Below are positions 25,159-33,541 of a DNA stretch of 57,834 bases, in pieces (position 1 is the first letter of the stretch; the number at the start of each line of letters is the position of its first letter). Under the pieces are notes generated by a model. It was not told where the DNA came from. It saw only the letters and a program-made list of their open reading frames with translations, and did no database searches. Location: the NCBI RefSeq assembly GCF_017114915.1, contig NZ_JAAUOE010000036.1, positions 1 through 57,834 of the forward strand. Reading direction: 5' to 3'. Made by a program: the position numbers and the translations under genes. The DNA is from Pseudomonas frederiksbergensis. GTDB taxonomy: Bacteria; Pseudomonadota; Gammaproteobacteria; Pseudomonadales; Pseudomonadaceae.

Positions 25159-25242
25159 ACCTGATGCCGACTAACGTCACGGAACTCGATTGGGTTATTG
25201 GCAATCAAAGCCCGCAGTTAAAACCCAGTGGAGTCACCTTTT

Positions 25243-25563
25243 ATGCGTCTCAAACTTGCTGTCGCTACCTTCGCCGTGTTGTCCCTTCCAGTCGGTTCGG
25301 CGATGGCTGATGACAGCTTTTGGCAGAGCGTCCTTACTTCCGGTGCCACCACCGGTTCGTCCTACCTGACCTCCAGGGATCACAAGCTGGTCGTCGCCGC
25401 CCAGGACGACGCCGGCAGCTTTGTCGCCAGTGACGGCGCCATTCGCGGGCCGTACCTGGAAGCTGCGATGCAGAAAGTCCGCGCCAACAACCCTGGCCTG
25501 CAAGCCACGGACATGGAGTTGGCGAACGCTATCCTGGCGAAGAATGCCATCGCCTCGAAATAA
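25243..25563 (+). CDS. Secreted DUF2388-type protein
   Basis: A 106-residue exported protein. The signal peptide MRLKLAVATFAVLSLPVGSAMA is followed by DDSFWQSVLTSGATTGSSYL and the conserved block AAQDDAGSFVASDGAIRGPY, then LEAAMQKVRANNP and ELANAILAKNA. This Ser/Thr-rich start and DDAxSFVASDG motif is what I recall of DUF2388, a small Pseudomonas periplasmic family of unknown function. GGAG lies upstream of the ATG at 25243. It follows the GspE-type ATPase by 84 bases and ends with its own terminator. A functional link to the ATPase is possible but unproven. Confidence 0.8.
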   Translation: MRLKLAVATFAVLSLPVGSAMADDSFWQSVLTSGATTGSSYLTSRDHKLVVAAQDDAGSFVASDGAIRGPYLEAAMQKVRANNPGLQATDMELANAILAKNAIASK

Positions 25564-25581
25564 GGTTCGTTGCTTAACTGA

Positions 25582-25609
25582 ATGCCGCTCACATGAGCGG
25601 CATTTTTTT
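25582..25609 (+). terminator. Terminator of the DUF2388-type gene
   Basis: ATGCCGCT-CACATG-AGCGGCAT followed by TTTTTTG, 20 bases after the stop. Confidence 0.88.
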
Positions 25610-25626
25610 GCCCCGTATTTGTCGAT

Positions 25627-25733
25627 GATCGCTCCCACGCTCCGCGTGGTAGCGCCGCCATGGACGCTCTGCGCCCGCTCTTGGGACGCGAAGCGTCCCG
25701 GGACGCATTCCCACGCAAAGCGTGGGAACGATC
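25627..25733. repeat. Three-hairpin palindromic repeat, copy 4 (long form)
   Basis: A 107-base element starting GATCGCTCCCACGCTCCGCG and ending AAAGCGTGGGAACGATC, with middle hairpin GGGACGC-GAA-GCGTCCC. Same three-hairpin layout as 10217. It lies between the convergent DUF2388-type gene and gcvP. Confidence 0.85.
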
Positions 25734-25745
25734 AGCGCGCCCCTA

Positions 25746-28619
25746 TCAGCGGTATTCGTCCACCGGCACACACGCGCAAAACAGGTTGCGGTCGCCATAG
25801 ACATTGTCCACACGGTTTACCACCGGCCAGTACTTATGGGCCTTGGTGTGGGCATCCGGCGTCACCGCCTGCTCGATGCTGTACGGTCGCTCCCAGACGC
25901 CAGTGATGTCGGCCAGGGTGTGCGGCGAGCGCTTCAGCGGGTTGTCCTCCGCCGGCCAGTTGCCGTTCTGCACTTCGTTGATTTCCGCGCGAATGCTCAG
26001 CATCGCGTCGATAAAACGGTCCAGCTCCGCCTTCGACTCGCTCTCGGTCGGCTCGACCATCAATGTTCCCGGTACCGGGAACGACATGGTCGGCGCATGG
26101 AAACCGTAGTCCATCAGCCGTTTGGCCACGTCTTCTTCGCTGATCCCGGTCAGCGTCTTGAGAGGTCGCAAGTCGAGGATGCATTCGTGGGCTACCCGAT
26201 CGTTGCGCCCGGTGTAGAGCACCGGAAACGCCCCGGACAAATGCTGCGCCAGGTAATTCGCGGCAAGGATCGCCACCTCACTCGCATCCGCCAGTTGCGG
26301 TCCCATCATGGCGATGTACATCCAGCTGATGGGCAGAATGCTTGCACTGCCCCAAGGGGCCGCGCTCACTGCGCCGTTCTCCGGCAGCGGACCTTCGATC
26401 GGCACCACCGGGTGATTGGCGACAAACGGCGCCAGGTGCGCCCGAACCCCGATTGGCCCCATCCCCGGCCCGCCTCCTCCATGGGGAATGCAGAAGGTTT
26501 TGTGCAGGTTCATGTGCGACACGTCGGCACCGATGTCTGCCGGGCGCGCCAATCCGACCTGCGCGTTGAGGTTGGCGCCATCCATGTACACCTGACCGCC
26601 ATGGCTGTGGATAACTTCACAGATCTGGCTGATGCCCTCTTCGTAGACCCCGTGGGTCGAAGGATACGTCGCCATCAGGCAGGCGAGATGGTCCCCCGCC
26701 TCTGCGGCTTTGGCTTTCAGGTCATCCAGATCAACGTTACCCGCCTCGTCGCACTCGACGATCACCACTCGCATCCCGGCCATTTGCGCCGAGGCCGGAT
26801 TGGTGCCGTGGGCCGAAGACGGGATCAGACAGATATCCCGCGCGCCCTGATGGCGGCTCGCGTGATATTTGCGGATCGCCAGCAACCCGGCGTACTCGCC
26901 TTGAGCGCCCGAGTTGGGCTGCATGCAGATCGCATCGAAACCGGTGATCGCGCAGAGCCAGCGTTCCAGCTCCTCGATCATCAACGAATAACCCACCACC
27001 TGCTCTTTCGGCACGAACGGGTGCAGGTTGGCGAACTGCGGCCAGGTGATGGGGATCATCTCGCTGGTGGCGTTGAGCTTCATGGTGCAAGAGCCCAGCG
27101 GGATCATCGACTGATTGAGCGCCAGGTCTTTGTTTTCCAGCTGCTTCAAGTAACGCAGCATTTCGGTTTCGCTGTGATGAGCGTTGAACACCGGATGACG
27201 CAGATAGGGCGTACTGCGCTGCAACCCTGCAGGAATACCGGATACCAAGGCTTCAGCGTCCAGTTCGTCGACGTTGAGCCCATGGTCGGCACCGAGAAAC
27301 ACATCGAACAGCTTCGCCACGGTGGTTTCGTCACTGGTTTCGTCGAGGCTCAGGCCCAACCGCCCGCGCCCGAGAATGCGCAAGTTGATCTGCGCCGCCT
27401 GGGCACTTTCGATGATCGCGGTCTGAGTGCCACCGACCTCCAGGGTCAGGGTGTCGAAGAAGTGTGGGTTCACACGTGTAATGCCGTGGCGCTCCAGGCC
27501 GGCGGCGAGGATGCAGGTCAGCCGATGGACACGCTGGGCAATATTTTTGAGCCCTTCCGGACCGTGATAGACCGCATAGAAACTGGCGATATTGGCCAGC
27601 AACACCTGGGCGGTGCAGATATTGGAGTTGGCCTTCTCCCGGCGAATATGTTGCTCGCGGGTTTGCAGGGCCATGCGCAAGGCCACGTTGCCGCGAGCAT
27701 CTTTCGATACGCCGATGATCCGCCCGGGAATCGCCCGCTTGTATTCATCGCGGCTGGCAAAAAACGCTGCGTGGGGGCCACCGTAACCCATGGGCACGCC
27801 GAAGCGCTGGGATGAACCGAACACCACATCGGCGCCCAACTCTCCCGGCGGAGTCAGCAACAACAGGCTGAGCAGGTCGGTGGCGACGCAAGCCAGAGCT
27901 TGTTGGGCATGCAAGTGATCGATCAGAGGACGCAGATCGCGAATTTCGCCATGGGTGTCGGGATATTGCAGCAACGCGCCGAACACCTGGTGCTGTTTCA
28001 AGTTATCCACAGCGTCGACGATCAGCTCGAAACCGAACCCTTCGGCCCGGGTCTGCACCACGGAAATCGTCTGCGGATGGCAGTTTTCGTCGATGAAGAA
28101 CAGATTGCTTTTGGACTTTGCCACGCGCTTGGCCAGCGCCATGGCCTCGGCTGCTGCCGTGGCTTCATCCAGCAACGAAGCGTTGGCCAGTTCCAGGCCG
28201 GTCAGGTCGATGGTCATCTGCTGGAAATTCAGCAACGCTTCGAGCCGACCTTGGGCAATCTCCGGTTGATAAGGCGTGTAGGCGGTGTACCAACCGGGAT
28301 TTTCCAGCACGTTGCGCAGGATGACGGCCGGCGTGAGGGTGCCGTGATAGCCCATGCCGATGAGGCTGGTCCAGACCTGGTTCTGCTCGGCATAGCTGCG
28401 CAGTTTGGCCAGCGCGGCTTCTTCGTCGAGGGCCGGCGGCAAGTCCAGCGGCCGGTTGAGGCGGATTCCCGGCGGCACCGTCTGCTCGATCAACTCGACG
28501 CGGCTGCCAAGGCCGAGGCTGTCGAGCATTGCCTGCTGCTCGGCGGCATCGGGGCCCAAGTGGCGGCGCAGGAAGGTATTGGGGTCGCGTAACTGGCTCA
28601 AGGACGGCAACTGGGACAT
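25746..28619 (-). CDS. gcvP: Glycine dehydrogenase (decarboxylating) GcvP
   Basis: P-protein of the glycine cleavage system, 957 residues, the full single-chain form. It decarboxylates glycine on PLP and passes aminomethyl to the GcvH lipoyl arm. The PLP lysine is in MNLHKTFCIPHGGGGPGMGP at about residue 707. The N-terminal half (FLRRHLGPDAAEQQAMLDSL, MGYHGTLTPAVILRNVLENP) is the ancestral duplicate. The start at 28619 (MSQLPSLSQLRDP) fits the family; the longer frame to 28667 does not. Last of gcvT-gcvH-gcvP. A 697-codon plus-strand frame within it is a shadow. Confidence 0.96.
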   Translation of the reverse strand: MSQLPSLSQLRDPNTFLRRHLGPDAAEQQAMLDSLGLGSRVELIEQTVPPGIRLNRPLDLPPALDEEAALAKLRSYAEQNQVWTSLIGMGYHGTLTPAVILRNVLENPGWYTAYTPYQPEIAQGRLEALLNFQQMTIDLTGLELANASLLDEATAAAEAMALAKRVAKSKSNLFFIDENCHPQTISVVQTRAEGFGFELIVDAVDNLKQHQVFGALLQYPDTHGEIRDLRPLIDHLHAQQALACVATDLLSLLLLTPPGELGADVVFGSSQRFGVPMGYGGPHAAFFASRDEYKRAIPGRIIGVSKDARGNVALRMALQTREQHIRREKANSNICTAQVLLANIASFYAVYHGPEGLKNIAQRVHRLTCILAAGLERHGITRVNPHFFDTLTLEVGGTQTAIIESAQAAQINLRILGRGRLGLSLDETSDETTVAKLFDVFLGADHGLNVDELDAEALVSGIPAGLQRSTPYLRHPVFNAHHSETEMLRYLKQLENKDLALNQSMIPLGSCTMKLNATSEMIPITWPQFANLHPFVPKEQVVGYSLMIEELERWLCAITGFDAICMQPNSGAQGEYAGLLAIRKYHASRHQGARDICLIPSSAHGTNPASAQMAGMRVVIVECDEAGNVDLDDLKAKAAEAGDHLACLMATYPSTHGVYEEGISQICEVIHSHGGQVYMDGANLNAQVGLARPADIGADVSHMNLHKTFCIPHGGGGPGMGPIGVRAHLAPFVANHPVVPIEGPLPENGAVSAAPWGSASILPISWMYIAMMGPQLADASEVAILAANYLAQHLSGAFPVLYTGRNDRVAHECILDLRPLKTLTGISEEDVAKRLMDYGFHAPTMSFPVPGTLMVEPTESESKAELDRFIDAMLSIRAEINEVQNGNWPAEDNPLKRSPHTLADITGVWERPYSIEQAVTPDAHTKAHKYWPVVNRVDNVYGDRNLFCACVPVDEYR

Positions 28620-28718
28620 GACGGGCTCTCTCTTGACTGGCGCTCGGCGTCGATGCAATGCGGTCAAACCAGCATAGCAGTCGATGTCGGGGAGCCATGA
28701 AGAAGGAGTCGGTAAACG

Positions 28719-28749
28719 AGGCAGGAGCTGCCGAAGGCAGCTCCTGCCT
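28719..28749. repeat. Perfect palindrome between gcvH and gcvP
   Basis: A 14-bp perfect stem, AGGCAGGAGCTGCC and GGCAGCTCCTGCCT, around GAA. It starts 9 bases beyond the gcvH stop. Related in sequence to the GCAGCTCCTAC REP unit. It may terminate partly or protect the gcvTH message. Confidence 0.75.
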
Positions 28750-28757
28750 GGCGAGGA

Positions 28758-29141
28758 TTACTCGCCGATGGCGGCCTTGTAGCCCACCGGGTCGAGCAGG
28801 TTGTTCAGTTCCGAGGTATCGCTTGGCTCGAGTTTGAAGAACCAGCTGTCATAGGGCGCACTGTTGACCAGTTCCGGGCTATTGGCCAACTCTTCGTTGA
28901 CGGCAATGACTGTACCGGAGACGGGCGAGTAGATATCGGACGCGGCCTTGACTGACTCGACGACACCCGCCGCCTCGCCGGCAGCGAACACTTTGCCGAT
29001 TTCCGGCAGCTCAACGAACACTACGTCACCCAAGGCTTCCTGAGCATGGTCTGAAATACCCACTTTCACGCCGCCATCATGGTCTAGACGGGCCCATTCG
29101 TGACTTTCGGCATAACGCAGGTCGACAGGGATTTCGCTCAT
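28758..29141 (-). CDS. gcvH: Glycine cleavage system H protein GcvH
   Basis: A 127-residue lipoyl carrier protein shuttling the aminomethyl group between GcvP, GcvT and dihydrolipoamide dehydrogenase. The lipoylated lysine is Lys65 in AAGVVESVKAASDIYSPVSG. The N-terminus MSEIPVDLRYAESHEWARLD is family-typical, and the ATG at 29141 has TGAGGA upstream. It lies 50 bases after gcvT. No lpd gene is in the window. Confidence 0.95.
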   Translation of the reverse strand: MSEIPVDLRYAESHEWARLDHDGGVKVGISDHAQEALGDVVFVELPEIGKVFAAGEAAGVVESVKAASDIYSPVSGTVIAVNEELANSPELVNSAPYDSWFFKLEPSDTSELNNLLDPVGYKAAIGE

Positions 29142-29191
29142 GTTCTGTGTCCTCAAGAAAAATGTCGGCGGTCATTGCCCGCCAAAAAAGG

Positions 29192-30292
29192 TTAGATCAA
29201 GGTTTTGCCGTGGCGTACGAAGGTCGGTTTGACCACTCGAACCGGGTACCACTTGCCACGGATTTCCACTTCGGCGCGGTCGGCGGTGGCCGCCGGTACG
29301 CGCGCCAGTGCAATCGACTTGCTAAGCGTAGGAGAGAAACTACCACTGGTGATCTCCCCTTCGCCAACATCAGCGATGCGGACCACCTGATGAGCACGCA
29401 AAACACCACGCTCTTCAAGGACCAGACCGACCAGTTTGTGCTGCACGCCAGCGGCCTGCTCGGCTTCCAGGGCCGTGCGGCCGATGAACTGGCGCGTAGC
29501 CGGTTCCCAGGCAATGCTCCAGGCCATGTTGGAGGCCAATGGCGAAACGTCTTGATCGATGTCCTGACCATAGAGGTTCATGCCGGCTTCAACCCGCAAG
29601 GTATCGCGCGCCCCGAGGCCAATCGGGGAAATACCAGCGCCCACCAGATCGTTGAAGAAGCCCGGCGCCTGCTCGGCCGGCAGCACGATCTCAAGACCGT
29701 CCTCGCCGGTATAACCGGTGCGCGCGATGAACCAGTCACCGTCGGCCTGACCTTCGAAAGGTTTGAGTTGCTGGATCAGCGTGCCGCGGGACTGGGTCAC
29801 CAGTTCGGCAATCTTGTGCCGGGCATGAGGCCCTTGAATGGCCAGCATCGCCAGCTCGGAGCGCTCGTTGAGCTGCACATTCTCGTTGAGCTGCGCATTG
29901 AAGTCGGCGAGATGAGCCTGCATCCAGGCCAGATCCTGATTGCGGGTGGAGGCGTTGACCACCAGCCGATAGCCGTCCTCGAGACGGTAGACGATCATGT
30001 CGTCGACGATGCCGCCGTGCTTGTTGAGCATGGCGCTGTACAAGGCACGGCCGGGGCTGTGCAGACGTTCGACGTCATTGGCCAGTAAATATTGAAGCCA
30101 GGCCTTGGCTTGGGGGCCGCCAACATCAATCACGGTCATGTGGGATACATCGAAAACCCCGCAATCGCGGCGCACCTGATGGTGTTCCTCGACCTGCGAG
30201 CCGTAATGCAAGGGCATATCCCAACCGCCAAAATCGACCATCTTCGCGCCGAGGGCGAGATGAAGGTCATACAGAGGCGTACGCTGTCCCAT
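29192..30292 (-). CDS. gcvT: Aminomethyltransferase GcvT
   Basis: T-protein of glycine cleavage, 366 residues, transferring the methylene to tetrahydrofolate and releasing ammonia. MVDFGGWDMPLHYGSQVEEH, GVFDVSHMTVIDV, ARTGYTGEDGLEIVLPAEQA and RDTLRVEAGMNLYGQDID are diagnostic. AAGGAG precedes the ATG at 30292. First gene of the gcvTHP operon. The upstream 316 bases contain a candidate promoter and a long palindrome, but I found no glycine-riboswitch core. Confidence 0.95.
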   Translation of the reverse strand: MGQRTPLYDLHLALGAKMVDFGGWDMPLHYGSQVEEHHQVRRDCGVFDVSHMTVIDVGGPQAKAWLQYLLANDVERLHSPGRALYSAMLNKHGGIVDDMIVYRLEDGYRLVVNASTRNQDLAWMQAHLADFNAQLNENVQLNERSELAMLAIQGPHARHKIAELVTQSRGTLIQQLKPFEGQADGDWFIARTGYTGEDGLEIVLPAEQAPGFFNDLVGAGISPIGLGARDTLRVEAGMNLYGQDIDQDVSPLASNMAWSIAWEPATRQFIGRTALEAEQAAGVQHKLVGLVLEERGVLRAHQVVRIADVGEGEITSGSFSPTLSKSIALARVPAATADRAEVEIRGKWYPVRVVKPTFVRHGKTLI

Positions 30293-30449
30293 GGGTTTCT
30301 CCTTCCGGGCGTGGCGAAGGTGCGGACAGGCGTTGAACGGGGTGAAATGCCTTGAAACAAAGGCTTTCAGCCGATTTCAGCAACCCGGTCTCGAAGACGG
30401 ACCGCACCGAATGCCGCGCATTGTAGCCGCAAGGTGTAGGACTGGCACA
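30293..30449 (-). promoter_or_regulatory. gcvT leader and candidate promoter
   Basis: On the minus strand a -10-like TACAAT lies at 30425-30420 with a poor -35, giving a leader of about 120 bases before gcvT. Tandem glycine-riboswitch signatures are not apparent. With the palindrome at 30450-30608 this accounts for the 316-base gap. Confidence 0.35.
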
Positions 30450-30608
30450 GCGTCCTGTCTCGCGAATCCGTCCCGCGTTTGACGAGTGACTGTTATTGTC
30501 AGGCAAGGCGCCGCGACGAGTCATAGCTCGCTATGGCGAGGAGCGGCAACGCAGCATGGCAATAATAGGCGCTGTCAAAACGGGACAGTGATTCGTGAGA
30601 CAGGACGC
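30450..30608. repeat. 159-base palindromic element between iron permease gene and gcvT
   Basis: Terminal inverted repeats GCGTCCTGTCTCGCGAATCC at the left and GATTCGTGAGACAGGACGC at the right, with GTCCCG/CGGGAC just inside. The interior holds further pairings (GTTATTGTCAGGC and GGCAATAATAGGCGC; CATAGCTCGCTATGG). The right end abuts the TAG stop of the permease gene exactly. It looks like a mobile-type palindromic repeat (MITE-like) of Pseudomonas; no transposase is present. Confidence 0.7.
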
Positions 30609-32225
30609 CTAAGTGTTTCGATGTGCCGACCTTCTGATCAATCCGATGACCGGTAACAGCCCGACCAACACCAGGGTCAATGCCGGTAACGAGGCTCTGG
30701 CCCACTCGCCTTCGCTGGTCATTTCAAAGATCCGCACTGCCAGCGTGTCCCATCCGAACGGGCGCATCAGCAGGGTCGCGGGCATTTCCTTGAGCACGTC
30801 GACGAACACCAGCAACGCAGCGCTCAACGTGCCCGGCAGCAGCAGCGGCAGATACACTTTGAAAAACAGTCGTGGCCCACTGACGCCAAGGCTACGTGCC
30901 GCTTCGGGCAAAGAAGGCCGTATTCGCGCCAGGCTGCTTTCCAGCGGCCCATAAGCCACGGCAATGAATCGCACCAGATAGGCCAGCAACAACGCCGACA
31001 GACTGCCCAGCAGTAATGGTTTGCCCGCGCCGCCAAGCCAGCCCGACAGCGGAATCACCAGTTCGCGATCCAGGTAACTGAACGCCAGCATGATCGACAC
31101 CGCCAATACCGAGCCCGGCAAGGCATAGCCGAGGTTAGCCAGGCTGATGCCGGAACGGATGGCCCGGGTCGGAGCCAATCGACGGGCAAAGGCCAGTACC
31201 AGCGCGACGCTGACGGTGATCAGTGCCGCCATGCCGCCCAGGTACAGGGTGTGCACGATCAACCCGGCATAACGCTCGTCCAGATCGAAGCGCCCGCGTT
31301 GCCAGAACCACACCACCAGTTGCAGCACGGGAATGACGAAAGCGCAGGCGAACACCAGACCACACCAGCTCATGGCCGCCAGCGCCTTAATCCCGCGCAG
31401 GTGATACAACGCCTTGACCCGTGGCCGTTCATTGCTCGCCCGATTGGCTCCCCGAGCGCGGCGCTCGCCATACAACACGACCATCACCACCAACAGCAAC
31501 AGGCTGGCCAGTTGCGCGGCAGTGGAGAGACTGAAAAAGCCATACCAGGTCTTGTAGATAGCGGTGGTGAACGTATCGAAGTTGAACACCGACACCGCAC
31601 CGAAATCCGCCAGGGTCTCCATCAGCGCCAACGCCACCCCCGCGCCGATCGCCGGACGCGCCATGGGCAACGCAACCCGCCAGAACGCCTGCCACGGGGA
31701 TTGCCCGAGGACTCGCGCCGCTTCCATCAGGCCTTTGCCCTGGGCCAGGAATGCGGTGCGCGCCAACAGGTAAACGTAGGGATAGAAGACCAGCACCAAC
31801 ACCAGAATCACGCCGCCGGTGGAGCGCACTCGCGGCAGCCTCAGACCGTTGCCAAACCACTCGCGCAGGAAGGTTTGCACCGGGCCGGCGAAATCCAGCA
31901 GGCCGACGAAGACGAACGCCAGCACGTAGGCAGGAATCGCGAACGGCAGCATCAACGCCCAATCCAGCCAACGCCGCCCGGGGAATTCGCAGAGGCTGGT
32001 GAGCCAGGCCAGGCTGACGCCCAGCAGCGTTACGCCGATGCCAACGCCGATGACCAGAGTGAGGGTATTGCCCAGCAGCCGCGGCATCTGTGTATCCCAC
32101 AGGTGGGACCAGATCTGCTGATCGATGGTTTGCCAGGAAAGAAGCAGGACGCTCAGCGGCAGCAGGACCAGCGCAGCAATGGCGAAGACCAGGGGATACC
32201 AGCGGCGTTGGGCGGGGTGGGCCAA
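30609..32225 (-). CDS. Iron(III) ABC transporter permease, fused two-domain (FbpB/SfuB type)
   Basis: Inner-membrane permease of 538 residues formed by two fused BPD_transp_1 halves of about six membrane segments each. Both coupling loops are visible: MEAARVLGQSPWQAFWRVAL in the first half and PEAARSLGVSGPRLFFKVYL in the second. I start it at the TTG at 32225 (MAHPAQRRWYPLVFAIAALV), with GAGA upstream. The frame runs back to 32273, but those codons lie inside a palindromic repeat and are not family-like. It pairs with the binding protein encoded at 32373. No ATPase gene is adjacent, so that subunit must come from elsewhere. Confidence 0.88.
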   Translation of the reverse strand: MAHPAQRRWYPLVFAIAALVLLPLSVLLLSWQTIDQQIWSHLWDTQMPRLLGNTLTLVIGVGIGVTLLGVSLAWLTSLCEFPGRRWLDWALMLPFAIPAYVLAFVFVGLLDFAGPVQTFLREWFGNGLRLPRVRSTGGVILVLVLVFYPYVYLLARTAFLAQGKGLMEAARVLGQSPWQAFWRVALPMARPAIGAGVALALMETLADFGAVSVFNFDTFTTAIYKTWYGFFSLSTAAQLASLLLLVVMVVLYGERRARGANRASNERPRVKALYHLRGIKALAAMSWCGLVFACAFVIPVLQLVVWFWQRGRFDLDERYAGLIVHTLYLGGMAALITVSVALVLAFARRLAPTRAIRSGISLANLGYALPGSVLAVSIMLAFSYLDRELVIPLSGWLGGAGKPLLLGSLSALLLAYLVRFIAVAYGPLESSLARIRPSLPEAARSLGVSGPRLFFKVYLPLLLPGTLSAALLVFVDVLKEMPATLLMRPFGWDTLAVRIFEMTSEGEWARASLPALTLVLVGLLPVIGLIRRSAHRNT

Positions 32226-32244
32226 GGAAAGTTCTCGTTTAAAT

Positions 32245-32347
32245 GATTGTGCCCACGCTCTGCGTGGGCACACCTCTTGTGACGCTCTGCGTCACGCCTC
32301 GACGCGGAGCGTCGGTGGATGCATTCCCACAGTGCGTGGGAACGATC
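32245..32347. repeat. Three-hairpin palindromic repeat, copy 5 (diverged long form)
   Basis: A 103-base element from GATTGTGCCCACGCTCTGCG to GTGCGTGGGAACGATC, with inner hairpins GTGACGC-TCT-GCGTCAC and GACGCGGAGCGTC. It is the most diverged copy. It lies between two co-directional iron-transport genes and overlaps the spurious 5' extension of the permease frame. Confidence 0.8.
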
Positions 32348-32372
32348 GGGCCAGCGCAGTATATCGACAGAC

Positions 32373-33377
32373 TCAGTTCCAGCCAGCCCGATCCATCATC
32401 CGGATCGCTTCAGCCTGACGCTTGCCCGCGATCTCCACCGGCAAGGTATCGGCGACAAACTTGCCCCAGCTCGCGACTTCAGCTGAAGGCTGGACAGCAG
32501 GGTTGGCCGGGAACTCCTGGTTCACGTCGGCGAAAATCTTCTGCGCTTCAGGCGTGGTCATCCACTCCACCAGCGCCTTGGCGGCTTCCGGGTGCGGCGC
32601 ATGTTTGGTCAGGCCAATGCCCGACAGGTTGACGTGCACGCCACGGTCGCCCTGATTCGGCCAGAACAGTTTTACTGGCAGGTCCGGCTTCTGCTTGTGC
32701 AGACGACCGTAGTAGTAAGTGTTGACGATGCCGACGTCGCACTGACCGGCGTTGATTGCCTCGAGCACGGCGATGTCGTCGGAGAACACATCGGTGGACA
32801 GATTGTTGACCCAGCCCTTGAGGATCTTCTCGGTTTTCTCGGCGCCATGGACTTCGATCATGGTAGCGGTCAGCGACTGGTTGTAGACCTTCTTCGCCGT
32901 GCGCAGGCACAGGCGGCCTTCCCACTGTTTGTCGGCCAGCGCCTCGTAGGTGGTCAGCTCACCGGGTTTTACCCGGTCGGTGGAGTAGGCGATGGTCCGC
33001 GCCCGCAGGCTCAGGCCGGTCCAGGCATGGGAGGACGCGCGGTATTGCAGCGGGATGTTGGCGTCGATCACCTTGGACGTGAACGGCTGGAGGATGCCCA
33101 TCTGCTCGGCCTGCCAGAGGTTGCCGGCATCGACGGTCAGCAGCAGGTCGGCAGTGGCGTTTTCGCCCTCGGCCTTGATCCGCTGCATCAGCGGCGCTTC
33201 CTTGTCGGTGATGAACTTCACCTGCACGCCGGTTTTCTGGGTGTAGGCATCGAAGACCGGTTTGATCAGCTCATCGATCCGCGAGGAGTAAACCACCACC
33301 TCGTCGGCGGCCTGGGCGGCAGTACTGCCGATCAGGGTCAGGGCCAGTGCAGTCAGTAGACGCTTGGGTGCCAACAT
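32373..33377 (-). CDS. Iron(III)-binding periplasmic protein (FbpA/FutA family)
   Basis: Periplasmic ferric-iron-binding protein, 334 residues. The signal peptide MLAPKRLLTALALTLIGSTA...AQA precedes ADEVVVYSSRIDELIKPVFD. TADLLLTVDAGNLWQAEQMG and a YYYGR-type tyrosine cluster (NTYYYGRLHKQKPDLPVKLF) fit the FbpA iron-coordinating tyrosines. GAGAG precedes the ATG. First gene of a two-gene unit with the permease, separated by a repeat. A weak Fur-like sequence lies upstream, consistent with iron control. Confidence 0.9.
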   Translation of the reverse strand: MLAPKRLLTALALTLIGSTAAQAADEVVVYSSRIDELIKPVFDAYTQKTGVQVKFITDKEAPLMQRIKAEGENATADLLLTVDAGNLWQAEQMGILQPFTSKVIDANIPLQYRASSHAWTGLSLRARTIAYSTDRVKPGELTTYEALADKQWEGRLCLRTAKKVYNQSLTATMIEVHGAEKTEKILKGWVNNLSTDVFSDDIAVLEAINAGQCDVGIVNTYYYGRLHKQKPDLPVKLFWPNQGDRGVHVNLSGIGLTKHAPHPEAAKALVEWMTTPEAQKIFADVNQEFPANPAVQPSAEVASWGKFVADTLPVEIAGKRQAEAIRMMDRAGWN

Positions 33378-33408
33378 GGAAGCGGTCTCTCGAATCAGGG
33401 AAGTGAGG

Positions 33409-33427
33409 ACAAATGATAAGGACTCAC
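33409..33427 (-). promoter_or_regulatory. Weak Fur-box-like sequence
   Basis: ACAAATGATAAGGACTCAC matches 11 of 19 positions of the Fur consensus, with the left half AAATGATAA well kept. It lies 32-50 bases upstream of the iron-binding-protein start. Suggestive only. Confidence 0.3.
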
Positions 33428-33541
33428 ATTTAGCTTCTCAATCGAACAGTGGGTGGAGGCGTTACCAGATGTTGCACGATGGACATTTGCGGTGAATGTG
33501 CCGGCCTGCTCGCGATGAGGCCATCAGCGTCAATGAATACC

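Noticed and set aside
25722..27815. 697-codon plus-strand open frame
   Set aside because: It lies antisense to gcvP, is rich in His, Gln, Arg and Val in the pattern produced by GC-biased codons read backwards, and has no family features.
30293..30449. Glycine riboswitch upstream of gcvT
   Set aside because: I looked for the conserved purine-rich cores and tandem aptamer layout and did not see them; the leader is only about 120 bases.
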